Counted from the stretch's first letter, positions 1 through 9,633 are shown. The stretch: 64,000 nt of DNA from Vibrio gazogenes (GCF_023920225.1 NZ_CP092588.1:372001-436000); one strand, 5' to 3'. Notes: generated by a model not told the origin, from the letters alone. Numbers and translations: made by a program.

Positions 1-251
1 CGCACGGTGACGGTCTGGTTGGTATTCATATTGGTCACTTCAATTACGGCACCGCAAGCCGCTGAACCATCATAGTCCGTAGCGTTCATTGCTGCGGTGT
101 AGATGGTGTCGTCCGGCATTGGAAAACTACAGTTACCGCCACCGCCATAGCCATAAAATGTCCCTTCACCAGTATGCACTGAACTATCTGCAAAAACTGA
201 TCCGCAGAATGAAACACTAATGATAAACAATAGATTAGATATTTTTTTCAT
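1..251 (-). CDS. Expansin-like secreted protein, N-terminal part (cut by window edge)
   Basis: Reading the minus strand from an ATG at 249-251 gives 83 codons open to the window edge. The product begins with a signal peptide (MKKISNLLFIISVSFCGSVF, cleavage likely after FA). The mature start, around GEGTFYGYGGGGNCSF and NATDYDGSAACGAVIEV, resembles domain 1 (the double-psi beta-barrel) of bacterial expansins of the EXLX1 type, including the GxATFY-like opening and the Asp-containing second block. Expansins loosen cellulose and other wall polysaccharides without hydrolysis. The second domain lies outside the window. A related RlpA/DPBB protein is the main alternative. An AAAAGCCTCTC stretch upstream on the plus strand gives a GAGAGGC ribosome site. 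Confidence 0.7.
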   Translation of the reverse strand, partial: MKKISNLLFIISVSFCGSVFADSSVHTGEGTFYGYGGGGNCSFPMPDDTIYTAAMNATDYDGSAACGAVIEVTNMNTNQTVTV

Positions 252-573
252 AAAAGCCTCTCTGTACGTTGAAAATAGATACTTAAATTTCTGTTACTGA
301 AACTCAAGTAAGCATTTTAATGCATATTTGGCTAATAAATGTGTCGTGGCGGTCAACTATCGTGCAAAAGGATGGTTGCCATCAACAGATTGCGATGCTG
401 CACATGTCGGGTTGTACGTGGTAACCATGTCATGACAACTTGTAACATGCGGTGGTGGTGTAAAATTGTAAAATCAGGTCAGATTTCCATAATCTTTTTC
501 CTGTCATGTCTCGTAATCTAAGAGGCTCAGACAAATTTGTCCTGAAATAATGTTGCACAAGGATTCCGTGTTG
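252..573. other. Intergenic region between expansin gene and AST operon
   Basis: This divergent gap must carry the promoters of the expansin gene (leftward) and the AST operon (rightward). Short open frames here have no ribosome site or recognisable product and are treated as noise. No GG-N10-GC sigma-54 signature was found, unlike the known NtrC-dependent ast promoter of Escherichia coli. The only clear symmetric element is the palindrome at 530-541. Confidence 0.6.
530..541. promoter_or_regulatory. Perfect 12-bp palindrome GACAAATTTGTC, candidate operator
   Basis: GACAAATTTGTC is a perfect inverted repeat whose right edge is 32 bp upstream of the chosen aruF start (574). The position fits an operator or a site overlapping the promoter of the AST operon. 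No regulator for it is encoded beside it. Confidence 0.3.
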
Positions 574-1629
574 ATGATTATTTTCCGTCCCGCTCAATTG
601 AGTGATATCCAACAAATCGAACGTTTGGCCCATGAAAGTGGTCCGATGGTGTATACCTTACCTGCACAGCGTTCTCATCTGATTAAGAAAGTCGAACGTT
701 CAATCGATTCGTTTCGGCAAGCGGTTTTTTTTCCGGGTGAGGAGAGTTATTTCTTCGTGCTGGAAGAAACGCTGACCGGACAAATTCTCGGAACGGGTGC
801 AATCAACGCACTGGCCGGATATCAAGAACCCTTTTACGCGCTGCGTAACGATGTCTTGATCCATTCCTCCCGGGAGTTGAAAGTTCATAGCCGTATTCAT
901 GCACTGACCATGACCCATGATCTGAGTGATCACTCTCAGCTTTGTTCTTTTTATGTGATTCCGTCACTGAAGAATAGCCTCTATCCGGCGTTGATTACCT
1001 TAGGTCGATTACTGTTTATGTCGATCCATCCGGAGCGCTTTACGACCGACTGGCTGGCCGTGATTCCGGGGGTGGCGGATGAAGATGGCCGCGCTCCGTT
1101 TTGGGAACATGTGGGGCGAAAGTTTTTCCGGATCGATTACAACCAAGTGGAATACTACAACGGTACCCGGGATAAAACTTTTATTGCCGAACTGATGCCG
1201 CATCATCCGCTGTATGTACCTCTGATTCATGAAGAGGCCCAAGCGGTGATGGGGCAGGTCCATCCCGATGCGCTACTACAATGTGGATTATTAAGTGATC
1301 AGGGCTTTGAACCGGATAAATACGTTGAGATTTTTGATGCCGGTCCGATTCTGACCGCGAACCGAAATACGCTCGATATCTGGCAGCATCATAAATTGTG
1401 CCGCGTGAAAGTTGTCGAGAGCCTTCCCCAGCGCCGAAAATATCTGATTGGCGTCAGTCATGAGACAGACTTCCGTGCGGTGATGGGAGAGGGATGGTTG
1501 GAAGGTTCGACGTTGCTGCTTGAGCCGCAAACATCGCAGACGTTGGCAATTAGTCATTCAGACGGCATTGATATGGAAAACCAGATCTGGTGTTTTCCTG
1601 TCAGTGACAAGGCTGAAACTCGTCTATAG
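574..1629 (+). CDS. aruF: Arginine/ornithine N-succinyltransferase, alpha-type subunit (AruF-like)
   Basis: It catalyses succinyl-CoA-dependent succinylation of arginine, the first committed step of the AST pathway. The protein (351 aa) matches the Pseudomonas AruF pattern through GEESYFFVLEE, the NDVLIHSSRELKVHSRIHAL stretch, TFIAELMPHHPLYVPL, QVHPDA and EIFDAGP. The ATG at 574 is preferred to the one at 550 because AAGGA lies about 10 bp before it and no Shine-Dalgarno precedes 550. It is followed after 30 bp by the paralogous second subunit. Most Vibrio and enteric AST operons carry a single astA, so the paired subunit is notable. Confidence 0.85.
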   Translation: MIIFRPAQLSDIQQIERLAHESGPMVYTLPAQRSHLIKKVERSIDSFRQAVFFPGEESYFFVLEETLTGQILGTGAINALAGYQEPFYALRNDVLIHSSRELKVHSRIHALTMTHDLSDHSQLCSFYVIPSLKNSLYPALITLGRLLFMSIHPERFTTDWLAVIPGVADEDGRAPFWEHVGRKFFRIDYNQVEYYNGTRDKTFIAELMPHHPLYVPLIHEEAQAVMGQVHPDALLQCGLLSDQGFEPDKYVEIFDAGPILTANRNTLDIWQHHKLCRVKVVESLPQRRKYLIGVSHETDFRAVMGEGWLEGSTLLLEPQTSQTLAISHSDGIDMENQIWCFPVSDKAETRL

Positions 1630-1659
1630 TGAACATAAACCATTCAGGGATAATGAAAA

Positions 1660-2694
1660 ATGATGGTGATCCGTCCGGTTGCAAGGAGCGACCGCAATGC
1701 AATAACAGCGCTGGCGGCCAAAACAGGCGTCGGTTTTACTTCGTTGCAAAATGACGAAAGTCAGTTAAATGATCGGATTGAACGGATGCGACGGACTTGG
1801 GAGCAACGAGCCCCACGCGAGGAGCAGGGATATCTGTTTGTACTGGAAGACAGCGATACCGGTAAAGTCGTGGGCATCAGTGGGATTGAAGCGGCCATCG
1901 GGTTAAATGAACCTTGGTATAACTATCGCGTCGGGACGCTGGTTCATGCCTCCAAAGCTTTGGATGTTTATACGCAAATGCCGACGCTGTTTCTCAGTAA
2001 TGACCATACCGGTTATAGCGAATTATGTACTTTATTTCTCGACCCGGAATATCGCCACGGTAAAAACGGCCATCTGTTGTCGAAAAGCCGGTTGTTGTTT
2101 ATTGCGACATTTCAGGACCGTTTTGCCGCTAAATTAATTGCTGAAATGCGAGGGGTTTCCGATCAACAAGGACATTCACCGTTTTGGGAAAGTCTCGGGC
2201 GTCATTTCTTTGCCATTGATTTTGCACATGCGGATTATCTCACGGGGGTCGGGCAGAAATCGTTTATTGCTGAACTGATGCCCAAACATCCGTTGTATGT
2301 TGATTTCCTCAGCGATGAAGCCAGAGCCGTGATTGCTCAGGTTCATCCCAGTACGATTCCGGCGCGGAAAATCCTTGAAAGTGAAGGGATGCGCTACGAA
2401 GGGTATGTCGATATTTTCGATGCCGGTCCGACACTTGAGGCCTACATTGATGATTTACGCGTGGTGCGTAAATCTCAGGCTCGAATTGTGAAAGTCACGC
2501 AGATAGAAGAATCCGGTCCGATTCACTGTTTGATCGGTAATGAAAGCTTTAGCGACTATCGGGTCATCATCGGCACGCCGCAAGTCACCGAATCTCACGT
2601 CCTATTGACCAGTATGCAGGCACAAGCGCTGCACGTAACCGATGGTGACTCGGTACGTCTGGCCCCACTTTTTGCACAGGAGAATTTCTCATGA
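1660..2694 (+). CDS. aruG: Arginine/ornithine N-succinyltransferase, beta-type subunit (AruG-like)
   Basis: This 344-aa paralogue of the preceding gene matches Pseudomonas AruG: MVIRPVARSD at the start, GKVVGISGIEAAIGLNEPWY, SELCTLFL, GRHFFAIDFAHADYLTGVG, KSFIAELMPKHPLYV and GYVDIFDAGP. In Pseudomonas, AruF and AruG form a hetero-oligomer that succinylates arginine and ornithine; the same is inferred here. Two adjacent ATGs (1660 and 1663) are possible starts, and the second aligns better with AruG. Its stop overlaps the astD start (ATGA at 2691-2694), showing translational coupling. Confidence 0.87.
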   Translation: MMVIRPVARSDRNAITALAAKTGVGFTSLQNDESQLNDRIERMRRTWEQRAPREEQGYLFVLEDSDTGKVVGISGIEAAIGLNEPWYNYRVGTLVHASKALDVYTQMPTLFLSNDHTGYSELCTLFLDPEYRHGKNGHLLSKSRLLFIATFQDRFAAKLIAEMRGVSDQQGHSPFWESLGRHFFAIDFAHADYLTGVGQKSFIAELMPKHPLYVDFLSDEARAVIAQVHPSTIPARKILESEGMRYEGYVDIFDAGPTLEAYIDDLRVVRKSQARIVKVTQIEESGPIHCLIGNESFSDYRVIIGTPQVTESHVLLTSMQAQALHVTDGDSVRLAPLFAQENFS

Positions 2695-4184
2695 GTCAGC
2701 CAAGCCTATATCTCAATGGTGTCTGGAGCGACGGACATGGTGATGTGTTTGACAAGCGTAATCCGGCGACGAATGCGGTGATCTGGTCAGCGAATGCTGC
2801 GGCACCGGACGATGTAGAACAGGCCGTCGCGGCTGCTCGTCAGGCATTTCCGGTCTGGTCTCAGACGCCCATGGCAGAACGTCTCGCATTACTGGAACAG
2901 TTCGTCCAGCGTTTGAGTGAGCGCAAAGCGGAACTGGCTGAAGTGATCGCCCAAGAAACGGGGAAAGTGCGTTGGGAAGCATTGACCGAAGTGCAAGGGA
3001 TGATGAATAAAATTCAGGTGTCGATCCAGGCCTACCAAGAACGGACCGGGGAGAAAGTGGCCGAAATTGCGGGCGGTAAAGCGGTGCTTCGCCATCGGCC
3101 GCATGGCGTATTAGCTGTTTTCGGGCCGTATAATTTCCCCGGTCATCTACCGAACGGACATATCGTGCCAGCGTTGATTGCCGGGAACTGTGTGGTATTT
3201 AAACCGAGTGAACTGACGCCGTGGACGGCGCAAATGACATTGGAGATATGGCATAGTGCCGGTTTGCCTGCCGGAGTGATTAATCTTGTTCAGGGAGGCA
3301 AAGACATCGGGATCGCGTTGTCTTCTCATCCGCAAATCGATGGGTTGCTGTTCACCGGGAGTGCGAATACCGGTTATCACCTACATCGCCAAATGGGCGG
3401 ACAGCCGGAAAAAATTCTGGCGCTCGAAATGGGGGGCAACAATCCGATGGTGATCGAGTCTTACGATCATTTGGATGCTGCGATCAACTTGGTGATTCAG
3501 TCTGCTTTTATCTCGTCCGGGCAGCGCTGTACTTGTGCCCGACGGCTATTAGTCAAACAAGGAACCGATGGCGATCGCCTGATCGAACGGCTGGTGGCGG
3601 TTACTCGCCAGATTCGTGTGGATCGCTGGGATGCTCAGCCAGAGCCATTTATGGGGGCGGTGGTGTCGAATCAAGCTGCGGATGCCTTGCTTGAAACGCA
3701 GCAGTATTTGTGTGATTTAGGCGCGAAACCATTACTTGCCATGACTCGCCCTGACCCGAATTCCGCACTGGTCACGCCCGGTATACTGGATGTGTCTGAT
3801 GTTCGTGAACTGCCGGATGAAGAATATTTTGGGCCATTGCTCAGTGTGATGCGTTATCAGACTCTGGCGGAGGCCATCGACATTGCGAATCAGACTCGCT
3901 TTGGATTGTCCGCCGGGATTATTTCGACCCAGCGCGATGATTATGAGCAGTTTGCTGCAACCATACGAGCCGGGATTGTTAACTGGAATCGTCCACTGAC
4001 AGGGGCTGCGCCAACCGCACCGTTCGGGGGGATCGGTGCCTCGGGTAACCATCGTCCGAGTGCATTCTACAGTGCAGATTTTTGTGCATGGCCAATGGCC
4101 TCAGTAGAAGCTGAACAGCTCACCATGCCGGCATCCGTATCTCCGGGGCTGGATTTTTCTGCCACAGCAGATGATGCAGAGTAA
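2691..4184 (+). CDS. astD: N-succinylglutamate 5-semialdehyde dehydrogenase
   Basis: It oxidises succinylglutamate semialdehyde to succinylglutamate with NAD+, the fourth AST step. The 497-aa protein is a full-length aldehyde dehydrogenase: FGPYNFPGHLPNGH near residue 143, the nucleotide-binding FTGSANTG, the general base in LALEMGGNNP and the catalytic cysteine in GQRCTC (Cys280). The operon order F-G-D-B-E matches Pseudomonas aru, not the E. coli order C-A-D-B-E. An AGGAG ribosome site lies inside the end of aruG. Confidence 0.95.
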   Translation: MSQPSLYLNGVWSDGHGDVFDKRNPATNAVIWSANAAAPDDVEQAVAAARQAFPVWSQTPMAERLALLEQFVQRLSERKAELAEVIAQETGKVRWEALTEVQGMMNKIQVSIQAYQERTGEKVAEIAGGKAVLRHRPHGVLAVFGPYNFPGHLPNGHIVPALIAGNCVVFKPSELTPWTAQMTLEIWHSAGLPAGVINLVQGGKDIGIALSSHPQIDGLLFTGSANTGYHLHRQMGGQPEKILALEMGGNNPMVIESYDHLDAAINLVIQSAFISSGQRCTCARRLLVKQGTDGDRLIERLVAVTRQIRVDRWDAQPEPFMGAVVSNQAADALLETQQYLCDLGAKPLLAMTRPDPNSALVTPGILDVSDVRELPDEEYFGPLLSVMRYQTLAEAIDIANQTRFGLSAGIISTQRDDYEQFAATIRAGIVNWNRPLTGAAPTAPFGGIGASGNHRPSAFYSADFCAWPMASVEAEQLTMPASVSPGLDFSATADDAE

Positions 4185-4202
4185 ACCGTGAGGAGTATGG
4201 CA

Positions 4203-5567
4203 ATGACTCAAGAAAAACAATCGCGCATGTCGGCCGCTGAAGTTAATTTTGACGGTTTAGTCGGGTTGACGCACAACTATGCAGGGTTGTCATTCGGCAA
4301 TGTTGCTTCGACCAGCAACAAGAGCCAGGCTGCGAATCCGAAGTTGGCAGCACTGCAAGGGTTGCAGAAGATGAAAGCCTTAGCGGATCTCGGCTTAAAA
4401 CAGGGGGTTCTGCCACCTCAGGAGCGGCCTTGTATCGGGACGTTACGCCGGTTGGGATTTTCCGGAACCGATGCTCAGGTGCTAACGCAGGCCGCGCAGC
4501 AAGCCCCGGAAATTCTCACCGCGGTGAGTTCTGCTTCTTCTATGTGGGTTGCGAATGCAGCCACGATTTCCCCGTCGGCAGATACGCACGATCAACGGGT
4601 ACATTTTACGGTGGCGAATTTGAATAATAAATTCCACCGGGCCATTGAAGAAGAGACCACGGGTAATGCACTGCGCAGTATTTTTTCCGACCCTGATCAT
4701 TTTGTCCATCATGCAGCATTGCCACAGCAAGCGGTGATGGGGGACGAAGGCGCTGCCAACCATAATCGTTTATGTTCGCATTATGGGGCCGCAGGTGTGG
4801 AAGTCTTCGTCTATGGCCGTCAGGTTTATGGTGGGCGAGTCGAACCAAAACGCTATCCCGCACGCCAGACTCGTGAGGCCAGTCAAGCGATTGCTCGTCT
4901 CCATCAATTGGATCCGGCAAAGACGGTTTTTGTCCAGCAGAATCCTGAAGTGATTGATCAAGGGGTGTTTCATAACGACGTAATTTCCGTGAGTAACGGC
5001 CCGGTGCTGTTTCATCATCAGGAAGCATTTCTCAACCCATCTGCGGCATTTGCTGAGATTCGGGCCAAGCTTGCTGCGGTCGAGTGTGAATTTATTCCGA
5101 TCGAAGTTCCGAGTGCACAGGTATCAGTTGCTGACGCAGTTAACACTTATCTGTTTAATAGCCAGCTTTTAACCAAACCCGATGGTAAGATGCTGATTGT
5201 CGTCCCGCAGGAAGCCCGGGAACATGAAAGGGTGTGGCGCTATCTTTCCGAACTGATACAACACGATGGTCCGATCGATGCAGTGCAGGTCTTTAATTTA
5301 CGGGAAAGTATGCGTAATGGCGGCGGTCCGGCTTGTTTACGTTTACGTGTTGTTTTGAATGAAGCTGAAATTCAGGCAACCAATCCGCACGTACTGATGA
5401 ATGATGATGTTTACCGGACGCTCACGAACTGGGTCGAGAGACATTATCGCGATCGCCTGTCGGAACATGATCTGGCTGATCCTCAGTTGCTGCTCGAGAA
5501 CCAGACCGCGCTGGATGAATTGACTCGGATTCTGCATTTAGGATCCATCTATCCGTTCCAGCGTTAA
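4203..5567 (+). CDS. astB: N-succinylarginine dihydrolase
   Basis: It converts N2-succinylarginine to succinylornithine, two ammonia and CO2, the second AST step. The AEVNFDGLVGLTHNYAGLSF opening, the SNKSQAANPKLAALQGLQKM block and the C-terminal NGGGPACLRLRVVLN cysteine region are hallmarks of the family (guanidine-modifying fold). The start is uncertain: GTG 4188, ATG 4197 and ATG 4203 are in frame. GTGAGGAG at 4188-4195 is the best ribosome site and gives normal spacing only for 4203 (454 aa). The N-terminus is a few residues longer than in E. coli. Confidence 0.94.
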   Translation: MTQEKQSRMSAAEVNFDGLVGLTHNYAGLSFGNVASTSNKSQAANPKLAALQGLQKMKALADLGLKQGVLPPQERPCIGTLRRLGFSGTDAQVLTQAAQQAPEILTAVSSASSMWVANAATISPSADTHDQRVHFTVANLNNKFHRAIEEETTGNALRSIFSDPDHFVHHAALPQQAVMGDEGAANHNRLCSHYGAAGVEVFVYGRQVYGGRVEPKRYPARQTREASQAIARLHQLDPAKTVFVQQNPEVIDQGVFHNDVISVSNGPVLFHHQEAFLNPSAAFAEIRAKLAAVECEFIPIEVPSAQVSVADAVNTYLFNSQLLTKPDGKMLIVVPQEAREHERVWRYLSELIQHDGPIDAVQVFNLRESMRNGGGPACLRLRVVLNEAEIQATNPHVLMNDDVYRTLTNWVERHYRDRLSEHDLADPQLLLENQTALDELTRILHLGSIYPFQR

Positions 5568-5587
5568 TCGGTAGGAAGGAGAATAAG

Positions 5588-6577
5588 ATGAAGGATTTTC
5601 TTCACACGATGTTACAAGGACAGCCACCGCAAGAGACCTCTGGTGAAAATGCCGAGTTAACCTGGCAGTGGCTGGCGGATGGCGTCTTGCTGCTGGAGCC
5701 GAAAGTCGTGGCGGATGATATCAAACATGTGTTGATGTCGGCTGGTGTGCATGGCAATGAAACCGCCCCGATAGAAATTCTGTCTCGACACGTCAACCGT
5801 TTATTAAACGGGGAAATGCCACTGGCAGTTCGCTTATTGGTGGTGCTCGGCAATCCGGATGCGATTCGGGCCGGGGTTCGCTATCAATCGGTGGATCTGA
5901 ATCGATTATTTCATGGTCACCACCGTCATTATCCGGCGTGCTCGGAGACTCAGCGTGCGATTGAGCTGGAAAACATCGTCGAAACATTTTTTGCCGATAC
6001 CAGCACCGAACGATTCCATTTTGATCTGCATACCGCGATTCGCGAGTCCTTTCATCTCCGCTTCGGATTGTTACCGCAAAAGACACTGGCTTCAGACGAC
6101 TTTCTCCACGGCTTGATTGGTATGGGATTGGAAGCGTTGGTGATTAACCCGATTCCCGGTGGCACATTCAGTTACTACACCCATGCCGCGTTGCAGGTGC
6201 AGAGTTGTACGCTGGAGTTAGGCAAAGTCCGACCATTCGGTGAAAACGATCTCAGTCAGTTTGCCGCCGCAGACAGAGCGCTGGAATGCTTTATTTGCGG
6301 TGAAGCCTTTTCTGCCGATATGTTGGCACCAGTTAAGGTTTATCAGGTTGTGCGTGAATTGAAAAAATTGTCGGATGATTTTCATTTTATTGATGTTAGT
6401 GATAATGCCAAAAATTTCACCTGCTTTACTCAAGGGACGCTGATTGCTCAAGATGGCGATGTGATGTATCGGGTTGAACGCGCCAATGAATGGCTGATAT
6501 TCCCGAATGCCGGAGTGAAAACCGGCCTGCGTGCCGGTTTGATGTTGGCAGAGGCCGATCTTGATGCGTTAATGTAA
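5588..6577 (+). CDS. astE: Succinylglutamate desuccinylase
   Basis: It hydrolyses succinylglutamate to glutamate and succinate, the last AST step. This 329-aa zinc carboxypeptidase-like protein has zinc-ligand motifs GVHGNETAP (His and Glu) and FDLHTAIR (His), a VDLNRLFHG substrate loop and the GGTFSYYTH and TLELGKVRPFG segments typical of AstE. AAGGAG precedes the ATG by 6 bp. It is 20 bp after astB and ends the operon. The succinylornithine aminotransferase (astC/aruC) needed for step three is not in the window and must lie elsewhere. Confidence 0.94.
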   Translation: MKDFLHTMLQGQPPQETSGENAELTWQWLADGVLLLEPKVVADDIKHVLMSAGVHGNETAPIEILSRHVNRLLNGEMPLAVRLLVVLGNPDAIRAGVRYQSVDLNRLFHGHHRHYPACSETQRAIELENIVETFFADTSTERFHFDLHTAIRESFHLRFGLLPQKTLASDDFLHGLIGMGLEALVINPIPGGTFSYYTHAALQVQSCTLELGKVRPFGENDLSQFAAADRALECFICGEAFSADMLAPVKVYQVVRELKKLSDDFHFIDVSDNAKNFTCFTQGTLIAQDGDVMYRVERANEWLIFPNAGVKTGLRAGLMLAEADLDALM

Positions 6578-6599
6578 ATCGTGGGCGGCGGTGTTGATG

Positions 6600-8315
6600 T
6601 TAATACTGCTCCTGCGGGGTGATGGTGAGATGCCTGTCTTGGGGTTCGACGCGGTTTCTTCCCTGTTGTTTGGCTCGGTAGAGGTGTTTATCTGCGAGCC
6701 GGTAAAGGGTTTCTAATGCTTCAGCATTTATCCGGGTCGCAATCCCGAAGCTGGCGGTCATCTGAATGTCTTGCGCCTCGTGCCGGAACGGTGTTGCTGC
6801 AATGGTGGCACGTAAATGTTCTGTATAGGCGAGCGCCTGTTCTGCATTTGTATCAGGGAGTAATATCACCATTTCTTCACCGCCCCAGCGCGCAATAATA
6901 TCATTTTCTCGTGTATGCCGTTTGAGCAGTTCCGCAATGTGGCTCAGGGCAAGATCACCGACGTGATGTCCGTATGTATCATTAATTTGTTTAAAGTGAT
7001 CGATGTCCATCATCACGAAACTGAGTTTTTTTTTCGTACGATTCGATTGTTGAATACACTGGTGACCGGCTGCCATGAATGAGCGCCTGTTGAACAGATT
7101 GGTCAATGGGTCATATGACGACAGATATTCCGCTGTAATTTTTTGTTGCTCAAAACCTTTCAATCGATAAGCCACGATCACGGCTAGAATTGTTGCCTCA
7201 AAAACCACACCGAATACCGCCCCGTTATAGCTGTAATAGTTATAAGGGATGAGCCCCCAGACTGAAAGCGTGGTAATAAGCAGACCTAACATGCTGCATG
7301 TGACTGCTATCAGAAAATAGAGTGTGTCTCTGGTTTTATTCAGATTTAAAACACCCAGTAAGATCATCAGCATTGTGGTCAGCGAGAGAAATTTAAATGC
7401 AAATTTGGTTGCCCATAGGTGCATGTTTAAGCTGATCAGAGCCACCATCGTTAAAGTACCCAAACCGCTATAGATCAACAGTGCCAGATTTAATTTGGGG
7501 GTATGTTGATGGATACGTAGAAAGTTAGAGACAAAAACTAATCCGGCGATGCCATGAAAAACCATCATGATCAGCGTGAGATTATTTTCGATAAACACTG
7601 AATTGGGATACAACCAAGCGAAACCATAGCCATTGTAAGAAATATTGACGATGATAAAACAGCTAATATAGAGCGAGTAGAGAAGTGCATCTAACTGTTT
7701 TATCGATAGGTATAAGACAAGGTTCATTCCAACCAAGGCCAGCAATATGCCATATAAGATACCGGACGTGACATGGATTTGTGCGTCAAGGGTTCTGGAT
7801 TGATAGGCATCGAGTAAAGCGATGGGGAGCGTTAATGGGTCAAGCGACTGACCTCGGATGACGATCTGGCTTTGTCCGGGAGGGAGCCTCATATCAAACA
7901 CAAAACCAACCCCGGGCAACAGATGTGAATCTGCAACCTGATAATCTCCGGAATGCCACGTCTGGATAATACCTTGGTCATTGACCAAATAAATTGCCAG
8001 ATCATCTACCCATGGTTGTGCTGCATTGAGACGCCGGTATTGTGCAACCTGCGTATGATTTTGCACATCGAGCTTAATCCATGTTGCGTGTTTGTGGATA
8101 CCGAACGACATAAAGTCTTGAGGCGGATGGTGTACTTCTCCGCTGCGAAAGCGTTGTTCAGCCTGCGCAAACGATAAGGGCGTTGTGCCATCCTCATGAA
8201 AATATGTGGCACCGGTCAGTAATGTCGGGATGCTATTGTGATGGCCTGTCGCAGCAAAAGCATTTTGACAATAAACGGTCATCAAAAAAATAATCAATAC
8301 AAAACGTATTATCAT
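6600..8315 (-). CDS. 7TM-DISM membrane receptor with GGDEF diguanylate cyclase domain
   Basis: Probable cyclic-di-GMP synthase in the inner membrane. The order is: signal peptide (residues 1-22), extracellular 7TMR-DISMED2 beta-sandwich (about 35-165, with FGIHKHATWIKLDVQN), seven hydrophobic segments (about 185-375), then a GGDEF domain (about 400-560) with DPLTNLFNRRSF and the active-site signature GGEEM at residues 478-482. The GGEEF-class signature suggests an active enzyme. DISMED2 domains are thought to bind carbohydrate or similar small ligands. It is convergent with astE, 22 bp away, with no clear terminator between them. Confidence 0.9.
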   Translation of the reverse strand: MIIRFVLIIFLMTVYCQNAFAATGHHNSIPTLLTGATYFHEDGTTPLSFAQAEQRFRSGEVHHPPQDFMSFGIHKHATWIKLDVQNHTQVAQYRRLNAAQPWVDDLAIYLVNDQGIIQTWHSGDYQVADSHLLPGVGFVFDMRLPPGQSQIVIRGQSLDPLTLPIALLDAYQSRTLDAQIHVTSGILYGILLALVGMNLVLYLSIKQLDALLYSLYISCFIIVNISYNGYGFAWLYPNSVFIENNLTLIMMVFHGIAGLVFVSNFLRIHQHTPKLNLALLIYSGLGTLTMVALISLNMHLWATKFAFKFLSLTTMLMILLGVLNLNKTRDTLYFLIAVTCSMLGLLITTLSVWGLIPYNYYSYNGAVFGVVFEATILAVIVAYRLKGFEQQKITAEYLSSYDPLTNLFNRRSFMAAGHQCIQQSNRTKKKLSFVMMDIDHFKQINDTYGHHVGDLALSHIAELLKRHTRENDIIARWGGEEMVILLPDTNAEQALAYTEHLRATIAATPFRHEAQDIQMTASFGIATRINAEALETLYRLADKHLYRAKQQGRNRVEPQDRHLTITPQEQY

Positions 8316-8571
8316 GTTTGCTTATTCTGTTTTGGACGAAAAAACGGGGAGTAGAAAAGGGCACATCATCTGTAATTATTTGAATAAGACGACATGTCAT
8401 ACTAGCATTTTTAGAGATGATGGCATGGTTTCAAACGGTATTAACTTGATATGAGGGTGCTTATTTTTAATTATCTCAATAGCGATACAATTTACATAAT
8501 TTATCTTGTTTTTGTGTGGAAAAAGCTGCTCGAATTCGCTGTGGAGATATGGATCGGTGCATTGTTATCAC

Positions 8572-9633
8572 TCAGGTGCGTTTTATTGGTAGATAAATTG
8601 TAAATGTGCTGCCTTTTCCCAGTGTAGAATCAACCTCAATCCGTCCGCCGTGTTTTTCGATGATACCATAAGTGACCGAGAGCCCCAATCCGGTGCCTTT
8701 ACCGATGGGTTTGGTGGTGAAAAATGGATCAAAAATGTGGGGAATCATGCTTTCATCGATGCCGACACCGTTGTCGCAAATCGTGATGATAGCCTGATCC
8801 TGTGCCACGGCGGTTTGGATGGTAATGGTGCCCCATTCGGGAATAGCCTGAGCTGCGTTCATCAGCAGATTGAGGAAAACCTGATTGAGTTGAGACGGCA
8901 GGCACTCAACCGGAGGAAGTGTGCCGTATTGGCGTATCACCTCTGCTTTGAATTTGATTTCATTCCAGACAACATTGAGTGTACTGTCAATGCAGCTGTG
9001 AATATCAGTGGTTTGCCATTCACAATTTCCGGGACGTGAAAAATCACGCAAATCTTGCACAATTCTTCGAACGCGTGCCACACCATCGATAGATTCGTTC
9101 ATCAAGGTGACAATGTCAGTCCGCAGATAATTGATGTCAATGCTGTTTTTGTAAGCATCGAGCCGGGCTTGGATTTCAGGTGGCAATGCTGCTTCGTATT
9201 GGGCATATTGATCGTGCAGCGCTAATAACTGTTCAACATAGCCTTTCAGCATATCGAGGTTAGAATTGACAAAACCAATCGGGTTGTTCACTTCATGGGC
9301 AACGCCGGCAGCTAATTGACCAATGGATGCCAGTTTCTCTGATTGCAAGAGTTGATCATGGGCATCCTCCAGTTTTTTGATCAATTTACGTTGCTCTTCG
9401 CGTTCCTGAGTCAAGTCGCGGTTGATACGCTCATTTTCATGCAATGCTGATTCGAGTTCAGCCGTGCGACGGCGCACTTGATTTTCCAGCATGACCGCAT
9501 CCTGAAACAAACCATAGTTGCCGGACAGTTTGTTTGCTTCACGCTCGGCTCGGTCCATCAGTGAGGTGACGACTTTATTGAGGCGGCGAATTTCCTGACG
9601 CAGAGCGGCTTCATCTTTGGCTGAATCAGTCAT
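8572..9633 (-). CDS. Sensor histidine kinase lacking membrane segments, coupled to FIST protein
   Basis: The product (353 aa from the ATG at 9633) has an N-terminal coiled coil (about 10-100), a dimerisation/phosphoacceptor helix with GVAHEVNNPIGF (His113) and an HATPase domain with NLLMNAAQAI, DNGVGID and GKGTGLGLS. There is no transmembrane segment, so it is cytoplasmic. Its start overlaps the FIST gene stop by 8 bp (ATGACTGA), implying translational coupling and that the FIST protein is its sensory partner. An upstream in-frame extension to 9714 runs through the FIST repeat region and is unlikely to be used. No response regulator is adjacent. Confidence 0.9.
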   Translation of the reverse strand: MTDSAKDEAALRQEIRRLNKVVTSLMDRAEREANKLSGNYGLFQDAVMLENQVRRRTAELESALHENERINRDLTQEREEQRKLIKKLEDAHDQLLQSEKLASIGQLAAGVAHEVNNPIGFVNSNLDMLKGYVEQLLALHDQYAQYEAALPPEIQARLDAYKNSIDINYLRTDIVTLMNESIDGVARVRRIVQDLRDFSRPGNCEWQTTDIHSCIDSTLNVVWNEIKFKAEVIRQYGTLPPVECLPSQLNQVFLNLLMNAAQAIPEWGTITIQTAVAQDQAIITICDNGVGIDESMIPHIFDPFFTTKPIGKGTGLGLSVTYGIIEKHGGRIEVDSTLGKGSTFTIYLPIKRT

